Below, piece after piece: positions 9,141 through 19,394 of a stretch of DNA of 64,000 nt. Source of the DNA: Rhodovulum sulfidophilum DSM 1374. GTDB lineage: Bacteria; Pseudomonadota; Alphaproteobacteria; Rhodobacterales; Rhodobacteraceae. The notes under the pieces are model-generated. The model did no database searches. It was not told the DNA's origin and worked only from the letters and a program-made list of their open reading frames with translations. The translations under genes and the position numbers were made by a program. The stretch covers positions 708,501 to 772,500 of the forward strand of contig NZ_CP015418.1 in NCBI RefSeq assembly GCF_001633165.1, read 5' to 3'. Each line of letters opens with the position of its first letter. The stretch's first letter is position 1.

Positions 9141-10106
9141 TCATTCCTCCTTCAGGGGGCGGCTCAGCAGGATCTTGACCGCCTCTTCGATGCTGCGATG
9201 GCCATCGATGACCTGGGCGACGCTTTGCGTCACCGGCATGTCGATGCCGCGCGCCCGGGCGATGGCCGCGACGGCCCGGGCGGTGGCCGCGCCCTCGACC
9301 GTGATCTCGGGGTCGAACCAGGTATTCCGCCCCAGCGCCACGCCATAGCCGAAATTGCGCGATTGCTGCGAGGTGCAGGTCAGGACCAGATCGCCGAAGC
9401 CCGACAGCCCGGCCAGCGTCTCGGGCTCGGCGCCATAGCTCTGGGCAAAGCGCTGCATCTCGGCAAAGCCCCGGGTGATCAGCGCCGCCCGCGCGCTTTC
9501 GCCGAGCCCCGTGCCGATGACGATGCCCGCGGCGATGGCCATGACGTTCTTCAGCGCGCCGCCCAGCTCGGCGCCCACGGTATCGCTGCTGCGGTAAAGC
9601 CTGAGCGTCGGCGTCGACAGCCGTTCCTGCAGCGCGATACCCGCCTTTGCATCGGCGCAGGCCAGCGTCAGCGCGGTCGGCAGCCCGCGGGCGATGTCGG
9701 CGGCAAAGCTGGGGCCCGTCAGCACGGCGGGCACGACCCCGGTGCAGCTTTCGGCGATGATCGCGCTCGGGCCGCGCCCGGTGGCCAGATCGACGCCCTT
9801 GCAGCAGGCGACCATGTGGCGCGCCTTCAGCACCGGCCCATGGGTTTCGAGAACGCTTGCCAGCGCCTGCATCGGCGTGGTCAGCAGCACGAGGTCGCAC
9901 TCCGCGATATCCGCGATCTCGGAGGTGACAGAGAGGTTTTCGGGCAGGGCGACGCCGGGCAGGCGCGGGTTCTCGTTGCTGCTCCGGATCCGGTCGGCAA
10001 AAGCCGCCTGATGCGCCCAGATCGTTGCCTTGCGCCCGGATTGTGCCAGCACGACGCCAAGTGCCGTGCCGAAGGCCCCTGCCCCTGCAATTCCGATGCC
10101 TGTCAT
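9141..10106 (-). CDS. gpsA: NAD(P)-dependent glycerol-3-phosphate dehydrogenase
   Basis: Makes sn-glycerol 3-phosphate for phospholipid synthesis. 321 residues. N-terminal Rossmann loop [12 protein letters not shown], catalytic Lys region [11 protein letters not shown], and the C-terminal helical domain with [11 protein letters not shown]. It overlaps the end of tsaD by four bases (ATGA) and is followed with overlap by the YciI-like gene, so they form one operon. Confidence 0.96.
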   Translation of the reverse strand: MTGIGIAGAGAFGTALGVVLAQSGRKATIWAHQAAFADRIRSSNENPRLPGVALPENLSVTSEIADIAECDLVLLTTPMQALASVLETHGPVLKARHMVACCKGVDLATGRGPSAIIAESCTGVVPAVLTGPSFAADIARGLPTALTLACADAKAGIALQERLSTPTLRLYRSSDTVGAELGGALKNVMAIAAGIVIGTGLGESARAALITRGFAEMQRFAQSYGAEPETLAGLSGFGDLVLTCTSQQSRNFGYGVALGRNTWFDPEITVEGAATARAVAAIARARGIDMPVTQSVAQVIDGHRSIEEAVKILLSRPLKEE

Positions 10107-11188
10107 GCCTTGGCTCCTTTCTTGCCGGCCCCGATCAGCGCGGGGCTTCTGCTGTCAAGCGGCCAGCGCGGCCGGGCGGCAAGCGCCATGTCGTCGCGGG
10201 CGCCGAGGCGAAAGCGCTCGAGCCCCGCCCAGGCGATCATCGCGGCATTGTCGGTGCAAAGCTTCAGCGGCGGCGCGACGAAGGGCAGCCCGGACGTCCT
10301 GGCCAGATCCTCCAGCGCGGCCCGGATCGCGCGGTTCGCCGCGACCCCGCCGGCGACGGCCAGCGCGGTCGCCTCGGGACAGGCGGAAAGCGCCCGGGAG
10401 GCCTTGCCCGCCAGCACGTCGCGCACCGCCGCCTGAAATCCGGCGCAAAGATCGGCGCGGTCCTGCACCGTGATCCCGCCCTTTTCGGCGATGATCCGGT
10501 CGCGGGCGCGCAGCAGCGCGGTCTTCAGCCCGGAAAAGGACATGTCGCAGCCCGGCCGGTCCATCAGCGGTCGCGGAAAGGCAAAGCGTGCCGGATCGCC
10601 GGTTTCGGCCGTGCGTTCGACCGCCGGGCCGCCGGGCTGGGGCAGGGCCAGCAGCTTGGCGGTCTTGTCGAAGGCTTCGCCCGGCGCGTCGTCGATGGTG
10701 CCGCCGATCCGGGCAAAATCCTCGGGGCCCGAGACCGCCAGGAACTGGCAATGCCCGCCCGAGGCCAGCAGCATCAGATAGGGAAAGTCCAGCCCGTCGG
10801 TCAGCCGCGGCGTCAGCGCATGCCCGGCCAGATGGTTGACGCCGACCAGCGGCAGCCCGGTTGCGGCGGCGATGCCCTTGGCGACCATCACCCCCGACAG
10901 CACGCCGCCGATCAGGCCCGGCCCGGCCGTGACCGCCACCGCGTCGAGATCCGGGAACCCCAGCCCGGCCTCGGCCATCGCGCGCTCGACGCAGAGATCG
11001 AGCCGTTCGGCATGGGCGCGCGCGGCAATCTCGGGCACCACGCCGCCGTAGGCTGCATGCAATGCGGTCTGGCCCTCGACCACCGAGGCCAGGATTTCGG
11101 GGCGCCCGTCCGCATTCTGGCGCACGAGGGCGGCGGCCGTATCGTCGCAGCTGCTCTCCAGCCCAAGGATCGTGAGTGTTTCCGCCAT
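10103..11188 (-). CDS. tsaD: tRNA threonylcarbamoyladenosine transferase TsaD
   Basis: Catalytic subunit for N6-threonylcarbamoyladenosine at A37 of ANN-decoding tRNAs. 361 residues. ASKHA fold with [11 protein letters not shown] at the N-terminus, the HxxxH metal site in [19 protein letters not shown], and FSFSGLKT-like DMSFSGLKT. It starts at MAETLTILG (11188); the frame is open upstream but unrelated. First gene of the tsaD-gpsA-yciI-EVE operon and divergent from hemD. Confidence 0.97.
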   Translation of the reverse strand: MAETLTILGLESSCDDTAAALVRQNADGRPEILASVVEGQTALHAAYGGVVPEIAARAHAERLDLCVERAMAEAGLGFPDLDAVAVTAGPGLIGGVLSGVMVAKGIAAATGLPLVGVNHLAGHALTPRLTDGLDFPYLMLLASGGHCQFLAVSGPEDFARIGGTIDDAPGEAFDKTAKLLALPQPGGPAVERTAETGDPARFAFPRPLMDRPGCDMSFSGLKTALLRARDRIIAEKGGITVQDRADLCAGFQAAVRDVLAGKASRALSACPEATALAVAGGVAANRAIRAALEDLARTSGLPFVAPPLKLCTDNAAMIAWAGLERFRLGARDDMALAARPRWPLDSRSPALIGAGKKGAKA

Positions 11189-11266
11189 GGCTCTGCCGTT
11201 GCGTGCCTGTCGGTGGGCAGGTAACACCACGGGGACCACAGGCACAATCCCGCGAGGAGGTCCGCC

Positions 11267-11989
11267 TTGACCCAGCATCCCCCGCTGCTTCTGCTTACCC
11301 GCCCCAGGCTCCAGTCGGCCCGCTTCGCCGGGGACTTCGTCAAACGCTTCGGTTCGGGCATCGCGATCCGCACGGCGCCGGTGCTTGACATCGTGCCGCG
11401 TCCCGATCCGGTGTCGCTCGACGGTTTCGCGGGGCTGCTGTTCACCTCGGAGAACGGGGTCGCCGCGCTGGCCGCCGTCAACGAGAGGCGGGATCTGCCC
11501 GCCTATTGCGTGGGCGAGCGCACCGCCGATGCCGCCCGTTCCGTCGGGTTCCGCGCCACCGCGGCCGAGGGAACAGCGGCGTCGATGATCGCGCATTTCT
11601 CCGCCGATCCGCCGAAGGGCCCGCTTTTGCATCTGCGCGGCGAACATGCCCGGGTCGAACTGGCCGAGGCGCTCAGCGCGATCGGCATCCCGACCGAGGA
11701 ACGCATCGTCTATGCGCAGGAGGCCCTGCCCTTCCCGCCCGGCATCGCGGCCGAGATCGAGGCCGCGCCCCTGACATTGCTGCCGCTGTTCTCGCCGCGC
11801 TCGGCCCTTTTGGTCGCCGAATGGCTGCGCGGCCTGGGCGGCCGCTTCGCGCTGGTGACGATGAGCGCGGCGGTCACGGCCTCTTGGGACGGGCCCCGGC
11901 CCGAGGTCCTGATCGAGGCCGAACGGCCCGATGCCCCCGCGATGATGGACGGTCTGGCTGCGGTAATGGGTGCCGTTGGCGTGCCTTGA
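11267..11989 (+). CDS. hemD: Uroporphyrinogen-III synthase
   Basis: Cyclises hydroxymethylbilane to uroporphyrinogen III, common to heme, siroheme and bacteriochlorophyll pathways. 240 residues with [14 protein letters not shown] at the start and [15 protein letters not shown] in the second domain, as in HemD. The start is a TTG, supported by CGAGGAGG eight bases upstream; no nearby in-frame ATG fits. The order hemD-mic60-hemY is conserved in alphaproteobacteria. Confidence 0.9.
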   Translation: MTQHPPLLLLTRPRLQSARFAGDFVKRFGSGIAIRTAPVLDIVPRPDPVSLDGFAGLLFTSENGVAALAAVNERRDLPAYCVGERTADAARSVGFRATAAEGTAASMIAHFSADPPKGPLLHLRGEHARVELAEALSAIGIPTEERIVYAQEALPFPPGIAAEIEAAPLTLLPLFSPRSALLVAEWLRGLGGRFALVTMSAAVTASWDGPRPEVLIEAERPDAPAMMDGLAAVMGAVGVP

Positions 11990-12070
11990 GCAGGTAACGG
12001 CTAGTCTTTAATGTGTGAGACGGTGCGCGATGCGCGGTCTCAGACGAAGCGAATCGAAAGGCGGGTTCCC

Positions 12071-13300
12071 GTGGCTAAAACCGAAGACGAAACCGATTCC
12101 GAGGACACCAGGACGTCGCAACCCGAAGGCGGCGGAGAGACCGGCGAAGGTCGGCTGGAAACGGCGATCCGCACGGCGCGCGACCGCGACGAGACGGACG
12201 AGGACGTCAATACGGAGCCGCCGCGCGACGAAACGCCGAGCGAAGACGATACACCTGCCGAAGAGGTCTCTGAAACCGGGCCTTCTGAACCGGCCGTATC
12301 CCCTGCCCCGGCGGCGGCACCGGTTCCGCCGAAGCGCGGCCTTGTCGGGGCCGTCGCGCCCGTTCTGGGCGGCGTTCTGGCGGCCGGGATCGGCTTTGCC
12401 ACCGCGCAATACATCCAGCCCGAGGGCTGGTCCTTCCCCGGAACCAGCGCCGGGATCGGCGACAAGGGGATGGCGGTTCTGACCGAGACCGGCGCGCGGC
12501 TCGACCGGATCGAGGCGGCGCTGGCCGAGCGCCCCTCCGGGACCGGGGCCGATGACGCAATCGCGCCGCAGATCTCTGCCTTGCAGGAGCAGATCGGCAA
12601 GATCGCCGATCAGCTTGCCGGGATCGACGCCCGCGTGACCGAGCTTGCCGAGGCGCCTGCCGCGGCGGCCAGCGGCGAGGCGGCGGCCGCGCTCAAGGCC
12701 TATGAGGACCAGATCGCGCAGATGCGCGAACAGAATGCCGAACTCAGCGCCTCGGTGCAGGAAGTGGCCAAGAAAGCCCAGGCCGATATCGGCCAGGCGA
12801 TGGACCGTGCGGCCCAGGTCGAGGCCCGCGCGGCATTGATGCGGATCGACGCGGCGCTGGCCGATGGCGCGCCCTTCGACAGCGCCATGGGGCAGTTCGG
12901 CGCGATCGAGGTGCCCGAGGCCCTGACGGCAGTGGCCGGCAAGGGCGTCGAGACCCTGCCCGAATTGCAGGACAGTTTCCCGGCCGCGGCCCGTGACGCA
13001 CTGGAAACCGCGCTGAAGGAACAGGCGGCGGGCGGTGTCGGAGACAAGTTCGCGGCCTTCCTGCGCAGCCAGCTTGGCGTCCGCTCGCTGACCCCGAAAG
13101 AGGGCGACGATGCCGATGCGGTCCTGTCGCGGGCCGAGGCGGCGCTGCGCGAGGGCGACCTCCGGGCGGCGCTGTCCGAGCTTGACGGGCTGGATGACGG
13201 GGCCCGCGCCGAGATGGCGGGCTGGATCGACGCGGCCCGCGCCCGGGCCGATGCCGTGGAGGCCGCGCAGAGCCTCGAGCAAACGCTGAACAGCAACTGA
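12071..13300 (+). CDS. Mitofilin-like inner membrane protein (Mic60 homologue)
   Basis: 409 residues. Acidic, low-complexity N-terminus (Glu/Asp/Thr-rich), one transmembrane helix around VGAVAPVLGGVLAAGIGFA, then a long coiled coil and a C-terminal mitofilin-type domain (ALSELDGLDDGARAEMAGW). Alphaproteobacterial Mic60 shapes intracytoplasmic membranes and is found beside hemD and hemY, exactly as here. The start is a GTG at 12071 with AAAGGCGG upstream; an ATG at 12011 has no ribosome binding site. It lies 12 bp before hemY. Confidence 0.85.
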   Translation: MAKTEDETDSEDTRTSQPEGGGETGEGRLETAIRTARDRDETDEDVNTEPPRDETPSEDDTPAEEVSETGPSEPAVSPAPAAAPVPPKRGLVGAVAPVLGGVLAAGIGFATAQYIQPEGWSFPGTSAGIGDKGMAVLTETGARLDRIEAALAERPSGTGADDAIAPQISALQEQIGKIADQLAGIDARVTELAEAPAAAASGEAAAALKAYEDQIAQMREQNAELSASVQEVAKKAQADIGQAMDRAAQVEARAALMRIDAALADGAPFDSAMGQFGAIEVPEALTAVAGKGVETLPELQDSFPAAARDALETALKEQAAGGVGDKFAAFLRSQLGVRSLTPKEGDDADAVLSRAEAALREGDLRAALSELDGLDDGARAEMAGWIDAARARADAVEAAQSLEQTLNSN

Positions 13301-13312
13301 GGACGCGCGAAC

Positions 13313-14701
13313 ATGCTCTGGTCTCTTCTCAAGATCCTTTTCTTCGTGGTCCTCGTCGCGGCGCTGGCTTATGGCGCCGGTCTCCTGATGGAGACCGGGT
13401 CGGGCCTGCGGGTGTCGGTCGCGGATATGGAATTCGTGCTGGGCCCGGTCCAGGCGGTGATCCTGGCGCTGCTCACGCTGGTTGGCGTCTGGCTTCTGCT
13501 CAGGGTCGCGGGGTTCCTGGTGGCGCTGGTGCGCTTTCTCAATGGCGACGAGACCGCGATCAGCCGCTATTTCAGCCGCTCGCGCGAGCGGCGCGGTTTC
13601 CAGGCGCTGGCGGATGGCATGCTGGCTTTGGCCTCGGGCGAGGCCCGGCTGGCGATGTCGAACGCGGCCAAGGCCGAGCGCTTCCTGCGCCGGCCCGACC
13701 TGACCAACCTGCTTTCGGCTCAGGCGGCCGAGATGCTGGGCGACAAGAGCCGGGCGCGCGACATCTACAAGAAGCTTCTGGGCGATGACCGCACCCGTTT
13801 CGTCGGCGTGCGTGGGCTGATGAAGCAGAAGCTGGCCGAGGGCGACAGCGAGACCGCGCTGAAACTGGCCGAGAAGGCCTTCGCGCTGAAACCGCGCCAT
13901 GCCGAGACCCAGACCGCGCTGTTGCAGCTGCAGGCCAGCGCCGAGGACTGGAAGGGTGCCCGCAAGACCCTGAACGCCAAGCTGCGGCATGGCAACATTC
14001 CGCGCGATCTGCACCGCCGGCGCGACGCGATCCTGGCGCTTTGCGAAGCGCGCGACCTCATGGTCGATGGCGACGAGCCGCGCGCGCGCGACCTGGCGAT
14101 GGAGTCCAACAAGCTGTCGCCCGATCTGGTGCCCGCCGCGGTAATGGCGGCGCGGGCCTATAATGTGCAGGGCCGCGACAAGCAGGCGGTGCGGGTGCTG
14201 CGCCGCGCCTGGGAGGCACAGCCGCATCCCGATCTCGCGGCCGCCTTCGCAGAGCTTGTGCCCGAAGAGACGCCGCAGGACCGTATCCAGCGTTTCGTGG
14301 CGCTGACGGAGGTGCGTCCTGACGATCCCGAGACCCGGATGCTGTCGGCGGAACTTGCGATTGCCGCCGAGGATTTCCCGGCCGCGCGCAAGGCGCTGGG
14401 CGATCTGGCCGAGACGGCGCCGACGGCGCGTGCGCTGGCGCTGATGGCGGCGATCGAGCGCGGGCTCGGCGCCGATGACGAGGTGGTGCGCGGTTATCTG
14501 GCCAAGGCCATCGGCGCGCCGCAGGGCCCGCAATGGGTCTGCGAGAGCTGCGGCACGGTGCATTCGGCCTGGACGCCGGTCTGCGGGCATTGCAGCGGCT
14601 TTGACACGCTGGCCTGGAAAACGGCCGCTGCGGGGCTTGGCGGCGCTTCGGACATGCTGCCGCTTCTGGTCGGCGGCGGGTTCCAAAAGTCGGCGGAATA
14701 G
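13313..14701 (+). CDS. hemY: HemY-like TPR membrane protein
   Basis: 462 residues. Two N-terminal membrane helices (WSLLKILFFVVLVAALAYGA and AVILALLTLVGVWLLLRV) carry the HemY_N signature, followed by tetratricopeptide repeats. The C-terminus carries a zinc-ribbon-like CxxC...CxxC (WVCESCGTVH...VCGHCSGFD). The role in heme metabolism is known only by association. Alphaproteobacterial members sit in an operon with mic60, as here. Confidence 0.9.
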   Translation: MLWSLLKILFFVVLVAALAYGAGLLMETGSGLRVSVADMEFVLGPVQAVILALLTLVGVWLLLRVAGFLVALVRFLNGDETAISRYFSRSRERRGFQALADGMLALASGEARLAMSNAAKAERFLRRPDLTNLLSAQAAEMLGDKSRARDIYKKLLGDDRTRFVGVRGLMKQKLAEGDSETALKLAEKAFALKPRHAETQTALLQLQASAEDWKGARKTLNAKLRHGNIPRDLHRRRDAILALCEARDLMVDGDEPRARDLAMESNKLSPDLVPAAVMAARAYNVQGRDKQAVRVLRRAWEAQPHPDLAAAFAELVPEETPQDRIQRFVALTEVRPDDPETRMLSAELAIAAEDFPAARKALGDLAETAPTARALALMAAIERGLGADDEVVRGYLAKAIGAPQGPQWVCESCGTVHSAWTPVCGHCSGFDTLAWKTAAAGLGGASDMLPLLVGGGFQKSAE

Positions 14702-14710
14702 AACGGAGCG

Positions 14711-14742
14711 GGGCTGCCCTCCTTTCGGGGAGGGTGGAGCCC
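14711..14742 (+). terminator. Hairpin downstream of hemY
   Basis: Two-part stem: outer GGGCT/AGCCC and inner CCCTCC/GGAGGG around TTTCGG. There is no T-run, so termination is only suggested by its position 10 bp after the hemY stop. Confidence 0.4.
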
Positions 14743-15428
14743 GTCAAACTGCCGGTGTCGCCCGGCATGCGTAATAGGATTCGCCCGTTGGTGTGACACG
14801 GCGCTGTTGCAGGACGTGACCGTAGAGTGTCGCATTGTGAAACCTTGCGGTCAGGCGGCCGACAGCGGTAATCCATCACGCGCCCGCTACCGTAGGACGA
14901 ACTTGTCCGGCCAGTCTGCTTTTCGCCGCATGACGGCCGCCCGGGCCGCACTACGGCGTTCTCGGATGCAGCAAACAGGTTCCGTCTGTCGATCGAGGGC
15001 CTGCCCGACCTGCGGCTCGGTGAGACTGTTGGAAGGCTCTCGAGCCTGCTGCGTCTGGCTGGGCCGAGTGGCTGGCCCTTCCTGTTTGGGACCATGCTCG
15101 CCTGCCCATAACGTCGGCGTCGTCCGAAGACGATGGCTAAGGGGGCTCAAGTCATCGCTATGCGACAACACCTAGCTCGGATCGTATGGGCTTATGTTCG
15201 ACGGGCCGCCGGAAAGGCCAGCCATGTCCGCTCGGGGATTATGGCACACATTCGGCGTCGCGCTCTTTGAGCAGGCAAATACCGACCGCTTCACGAGACG
15301 TCGAGACGGACGAAAACCGCGCCTTGATGGCCTTATAGCGGCAGCCTTTGACGTATCGGCGCTTCCGTTTTCCTGTCCAGTTCGGGGAATAACCCGCAAC
15401 AATCGGATGGTTTTGCGAAGCAGGGGAG
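14743..15428. other. Gene-poor stretch before tRNA-Thr(CGT)
   Basis: About 690 bp with no convincing gene on either strand. The open frames lack ribosome binding sites and family motifs. Base composition is less GC-biased than the hem block, which fits decayed mobile DNA, but I recognise no specific element. Confidence 0.4.
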
Positions 15429-15504
15429 TGGTGCCTCAAGAGGGACTCGAACCCCCGACCTTGTCCTTACGAAGGACCTGCTCTACCAGCTGAGCTATTG
15501 AGGC
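15429..15504 (-). tRNA. tRNA-Thr (anticodon CGT)
   Basis: Complementary strand folds as a full cloverleaf: GCCTCAA acceptor, TAGCTC D-arm, anticodon loop TTCGTAA (anticodon CGT, reads ACG), TTCGAGT T-loop, TTGAGGC acceptor, discriminator A and encoded CCA. One G-A mismatch at the top of the anticodon stem. Confidence 0.95.
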
Positions 15505-15781
15505 GGACCGACCGTGCGTTTAAACGTATCGGTCGAGCCGATCAAGCGGAAACAGGAAGGGATGTCCTGTTCCGTACGGAACAGGGCGGCGAGTTCTTTT
15601 TCGCGAGACCTGAGGCTCTCCGCGTCGGCGATATGGCCTCGGTTGCCCCGCCCCCCTGGGTCATATTCCAAGTAATGGCATGCTCGGGACCCGTGATCAT
15701 AACGCGAATCCGCAGTTGGATCGGCCGTCTGGCGGGGCGGTCGGAGCGCGTGCATTGCACAGGCGGTTGATCTGCTTCAGG

Positions 15782-15915
15782 GGCTTTGTTGGACAGTCGA
15801 AGGATCTTGCGTAGCCGAGCGGCTTTCGAGGCAGGATATTACGCTGCTTGGCAAGCAAGAAGTTCTTCCTACAAGCCGCTGCAGTCTCTGATTTCTTCGA
15901 TTATGCAACAACGCC
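15782..15915. mobile_element. Possible IS5-type end-to-end relic
   Basis: GGCTTTGTTG at the left and TTATGCAACAACGCC at the right resemble the inverted terminal repeats of IS5-family elements, with only about 110 bp between. This suggests an internally deleted copy abutting the IS3 fragment that follows. The surrounding 15,505-15,919 stretch has no gene I can support. Confidence 0.4.
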
Positions 15916-15919
15916 TGGC

Positions 15920-16606
15920 TCAGGCCTGCTCACCGATGACGCGCATCGCGTGCTGGATGGTCTCAAAACGGTGGCGATGCACGCATTGCTCCTTCAGCGT
16001 CCGGATGAAGCGTTCGACCATGCCGTTCTGGTGGGGACAGTGTGGGGTGATGAACTCCTGCTTCAGACCGTAGCTGCGGGCGATCTTGGTGAAGTGGTGG
16101 CTGGTGAAGACCAGACCGTTGTCCGACCTCAGCAGGAACTCTTTCTCGACCTTGCCCAAAGTGCCGAACCTGGCGATCAGGGCGTGCTCGAGGGCGGCGC
16201 TGGCGGTCGTGGCTTTGCCGGACTTCGACAGATGCCAGCCCAGCAACTCTCGGTTGTGGCAGTCGATCACCAACGCCAAGGAAGCCCAGCCGTCCTTGCC
16301 CGTCCAGATACGGGCGAGATCCGTCGACCAGCGCTCGTTCGGCGCAGCCGCAACCGACGGCACGGCCTGGATGCGAGGCCGCATGCCCACGGCACGCTTG
16401 CGCACCTGCCAGCCCTTGATCTGGAAGATCCGCTGCACGGTGTTCTTGTTGAACCCCAGGAGCCAAGCCACGGTCCGATAGCCAAAGGACGGCTCTTCCT
16501 CGATCAGCTTCTTGATCGGCTCGGAAAAGCGGGCCTCGACCTTAGGCGCAGCCTTCACCGGCTTGTAGTAGACCGTCCGCCTCGGGATGGGAGCGAGCCC
16601 GTATCT
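15920..16606 (-). pseudogene. IS3-family transposase OrfB, truncated
   Basis: The frame encodes most of an IS3-type OrfB with integrase-core motifs: WSTDLARIW (first Asp), LLRSDNGLVF (second Asp), NGMVERFIRTLKEQ (Glu). The family's C-terminal stretch, with a YN..RPHQAL motif, is missing: the frame runs QHAMRVIGEQA and stops. The N-terminal side merges with unrelated sequence above about 16606, and no orfA is seen. Dead remnant, probably cut on the left by the IS5-like relic. Confidence 0.85.
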
Positions 16607-16665
16607 ATCATTGGCGATGATGCGCGTCGGGCCTAACTTCGGATCAAAATGCGTAAGGGAACAGT

Positions 16666-17172
16666 ATGGGCGTGCCGGTATCGAAAGCCGAACTTCTGGA
16701 TGCGATTTCAACGACATTCGGCAACCTGATATACGACCTAGAGCGTGTGCCACCGGAGCTTGCACGCACGGCCTCCATGGAGGGCCATGCCGCTGGAACG
16801 ATGATGAGCCCCGCCGATCTGGTGGCCTATCTGCTTGGCTGGAATGAACTCGTTTTGAAATGGTTGGATCGGGATGATCGTGGCGAGGCCTTGGAGCTTC
16901 CCGAAACCGGTTTCAAGTGGAATCAACTCGGCTCACTGGCCCAGAAATTCTATGCGGATTACCAGCATCTCGACTGGCATGAGCTCCTGACCGGCCTTGC
17001 GGCAACCAATCTCAGGCTGGTCGAAACGATTTCATCCCGGACGAACGACGAGCTTTATGGCCACCCTTGGTATGGCAAGTGGACGAAGGGGCGGATGGTC
17101 CAGTTCAATACCTCGTCGCCCTACGCGAATGCGCGCGTGCGCATCAGGAAATGGTTGAAGGTTGTAAGCTAG
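16666..17172 (+). CDS. ClbS/DfsB family protein
   Basis: 168 residues, full length for the ClbS/DfsB (DUF1706) family. Recognisable blocks are GHAAGTMMSPADLVAYLLGW, LPETGFKWNQLGSLAQKFY, HPWYGKWTKGRMVQFNTSS and the end ARVRIRKWLK. ClbS protects colibactin producers by opening the genotoxin cyclopropane; most homologues are unstudied four-helix-bundle proteins in accessory DNA. No colibactin-like genes are nearby, so self-protection against a local product is unlikely. It stands alone next to an IS fragment, suggesting horizontal gain. Confidence 0.88.
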   Translation: MGVPVSKAELLDAISTTFGNLIYDLERVPPELARTASMEGHAAGTMMSPADLVAYLLGWNELVLKWLDRDDRGEALELPETGFKWNQLGSLAQKFYADYQHLDWHELLTGLAATNLRLVETISSRTNDELYGHPWYGKWTKGRMVQFNTSSPYANARVRIRKWLKVVS

Positions 17173-17589
17173 GCGAACGGCCACTTCGTCCCGCACTGCC
17201 GACGCTCGCGCCAGTCGTAGGGAGTGACCGCTTCGGCGTAGAGCGCCCGGTCAGAGGCAACGCCTCTGACGAATAGGGCAGAGCTATGTGATACCGTCCA
17301 AACGCACCGGGGACCGTCACCCGCAGGGCCGAGACCTGGGCCGCTGCCCGACCATTCGGCCGCAGCGGCGGTTGGCTCCGGAGGAGACGGCCGACGCCGA
17401 ACTAGGCCGAAGGGATGGCAGGGAGCCAGTGCTCGGGGAGGCCGGCGCGAAGCGTGGGCCGAGTAGGGCGCCAAGCGCACGGCGGAGACCGTGCGAGGAG
17501 GGGCCAACAAGCTCTATTGCGAGGAATTTTGAATTTTCACCGTTCGCGTCGATACTTCTGGAATCGAAGCTAGGAAGAGGCAGAACACT
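17173..17589. other. Intergenic stretch with a 9-bp inverted repeat
   Basis: 417 bp without a supported gene. A hairpin GTCAGAGGC / GCCTCTGAC with a 3-base loop lies at 17,250-17,270 and may terminate the clbS-like transcript, though no T-run follows. Confidence 0.4.
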
Positions 17590-17985
17590 GTGAACGACAA
17601 CGAACAGAATAGCGGCGAAGCGCCTAGCAGATACGAGCTGAAGCCCTTGGTCGAAGTGAACGCCGCTGGCTACACCAAGATAATCTCCCGGGTCCTTCTC
17701 GGGGCCGGTGCCTTGGGCGTAGCCGGCAAGCTGGGAGAATTGGCTTTGCTGGGGCTCGGATGGGGAAACGGATGGACGATTTTCCTTGGGGTGATCCTCG
17801 GTGCAGCCGCCATTGGCATGTTCACCATCTCGGTCCCGGTCTTCATCTTCGCTTTTGCAGGGTGGATTGGCGAAGACCGATTCCACGGCCGACAGGGGTT
17901 GAAAGACCCATACGGAGTGGTGTTCGCGATCGCGATGATACTGATCTTCGTGGCTCTCACGCAGATGCTCGTGATGAGCGCGTAA
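17590..17985 (+). CDS. Small membrane protein, unknown function
   Basis: 131 residues from a GTG start with AGAGG upstream. Hydrophilic N-terminus, then about three hydrophobic helices (LLGAGALGVAGKLGELALLGL; WTIFLGVILGAAAIGMFTI with VFIFAFAGWI; VVFAIAMILIFVALTQML). No family recognised. It sits among accessory genes with no close partner. Confidence 0.6.
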   Translation: MNDNEQNSGEAPSRYELKPLVEVNAAGYTKIISRVLLGAGALGVAGKLGELALLGLGWGNGWTIFLGVILGAAAIGMFTISVPVFIFAFAGWIGEDRFHGRQGLKDPYGVVFAIAMILIFVALTQMLVMSA

Positions 17986-18500
17986 ACGAGGGGAGAGTGG
18001 GTCGCCAGCCTCGGCCGGCGCCGCGCGTCAGGGCGACGGGCGGGCCCGAAGGCCACCCCGCCGATCAGCCGTCGATCGGCGGCTGGTCGCCTTTCCACGG
18101 GTCGTTTGCGGGAGAGTGTGAAGTCCTACGCTAAGCCGACAGCGGTCGTTCGGACAGCGCGTAGCGAACGGCTGGAAGGAGCCCGACCTTCGCATTCGAC
18201 AGGCTGCAGCGAACGGCCGCTCTCTCGAGCAGCCAAAAACGTGCGAGAACACGTGGGTTTTGCCTTGGGGTTCTGTCCCGGCGAACCTTCTGAAGACGCA
18301 GGCCCGCTTAGGGAGGAACAGAAACCACCGTTTTGGGCGTTCAAGCACCTCGTCGGCCGAATGCAAGGAAGTTCTTACGCTCACAGCCTACGGCACTCTC
18401 CATATAGGAGAATTTTATCGCAAGCTTGAAAACGCCGGCGAAAAGCGTAATGCTCCTCACAATACTGATTTACTTGGGAAGCTGCTGGCAAGGACATCAT
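17986..18500. other. Non-coding accessory stretch
   Basis: 515 bp between a membrane protein and a lipoprotein. Contains scattered near-repeats of a GCGAACGGCCGCT-like sequence and no supported gene. From about 18,380 it becomes AT-richer, marking the start of the lipoprotein segment. Confidence 0.35.
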
Positions 18501-19259
18501 ATGAAATACACGATTTTGGCCGCTGGTGCATTGGCGTTTCTTTCCGCTTGCAATCCAGCACAACTTGGCGTTTCGGGGTCATTGACCTCCAAAGGTTACA
18601 TTAACAGGAGTGAAGTTTCTCTCGGGAATGTCTATTTGTGGGACAGGTCAAGTGAGACAGCTCGCCGAGTCAATTTTGTTGATCCAGACAAACACCCCTT
18701 GATACCACGTTCTGCGGAGCGTGACGAAACCGTTACCTTTAAACAAGGTGCTGAAGTCTCAGGGAACGTAGAACTGACCGAAGCAGAGATATCGAACCTC
18801 AGCCTGGAGGTCGCACGTCGCTCAAGTGTTGCGGGCAAAGCACTTTCGTCGGAAGGTTTCCGAGATCCCCTGGCAGCACTACTCAACGAAATTCGCGCTG
18901 ACAAAGAACGCTGGTACCGCTCACTTGAACTGGACGAGAACTTTAGGCTTGAAGATAACGTAGTATTGGTCCTGGTCTCCGAGGTGACAATTGGAAATTC
19001 GCTGAGAGTAGAGGTTGACAAGACGGCAGCTGCTGGAGCGACATTTTCTTCGAGAACTGTTTCCACTGCCCGTGGCGATCTTAAATTCGAAATCAGCGAC
19101 ACCAATCAGATTGATGTGACTAATGCGGACGGCTCCGTTCTTTTCGCTAGAATGATTCCATATACGGCTTCTCAGGGCCCAAATGGTGTCCGATTTGCAA
19201 CGGTAAGAGACAAGGAGGCGGTAGCTGATCTGGCCGAAGTTCTTGCTTCAGGGCTCTAA
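18501..19259 (+). CDS. Putative lipoprotein, unknown function
   Basis: 252 residues. Signal peptide MKYTILAAGALAFLSAC with a lipobox ending at Cys 17, so it is probably lipid-anchored. The mature part is mixed alpha/beta with no family recognised. The start at 18501 has AAGGA upstream; the frame is open 75 bases further back, but that extension is not signal-like. Clearly AT-richer than the core genes, which suggests foreign origin. Confidence 0.65.
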   Translation: MKYTILAAGALAFLSACNPAQLGVSGSLTSKGYINRSEVSLGNVYLWDRSSETARRVNFVDPDKHPLIPRSAERDETVTFKQGAEVSGNVELTEAEISNLSLEVARRSSVAGKALSSEGFRDPLAALLNEIRADKERWYRSLELDENFRLEDNVVLVLVSEVTIGNSLRVEVDKTAAAGATFSSRTVSTARGDLKFEISDTNQIDVTNADGSVLFARMIPYTASQGPNGVRFATVRDKEAVADLAEVLASGL

Positions 19260-19363
19260 TATTATCCCTGCTAAACAACGACAATTACGAGCCAGCAGAG
19301 CTGATCTATTTCTCTCAACCCTCATCTTCAAAAACTTGCGAGAATTTCATGGACTCAAAGGAG

Positions 19364-19394
19364 GGCAGTTCAACGGCTAAGCCGTTGAACTGCC
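19364..19394. repeat. 31-bp near-perfect palindrome
   Basis: 15-base arms starting GGCAGTTCAACGG and their exact complement flank a single central A. It lies about 100 bp after the lipoprotein stop, within a gene-free stretch (19,260-19,790). Could be a terminator stem without T-run, a protein-binding site, or an element end. Confidence 0.55.

Noticed and set aside
12008..14686. 892-codon open frame on the minus strand
   Set aside because: It lies fully antisense to mic60 and hemY, has biased composition typical of high-GC third-position shadows, and shows no domain pattern.
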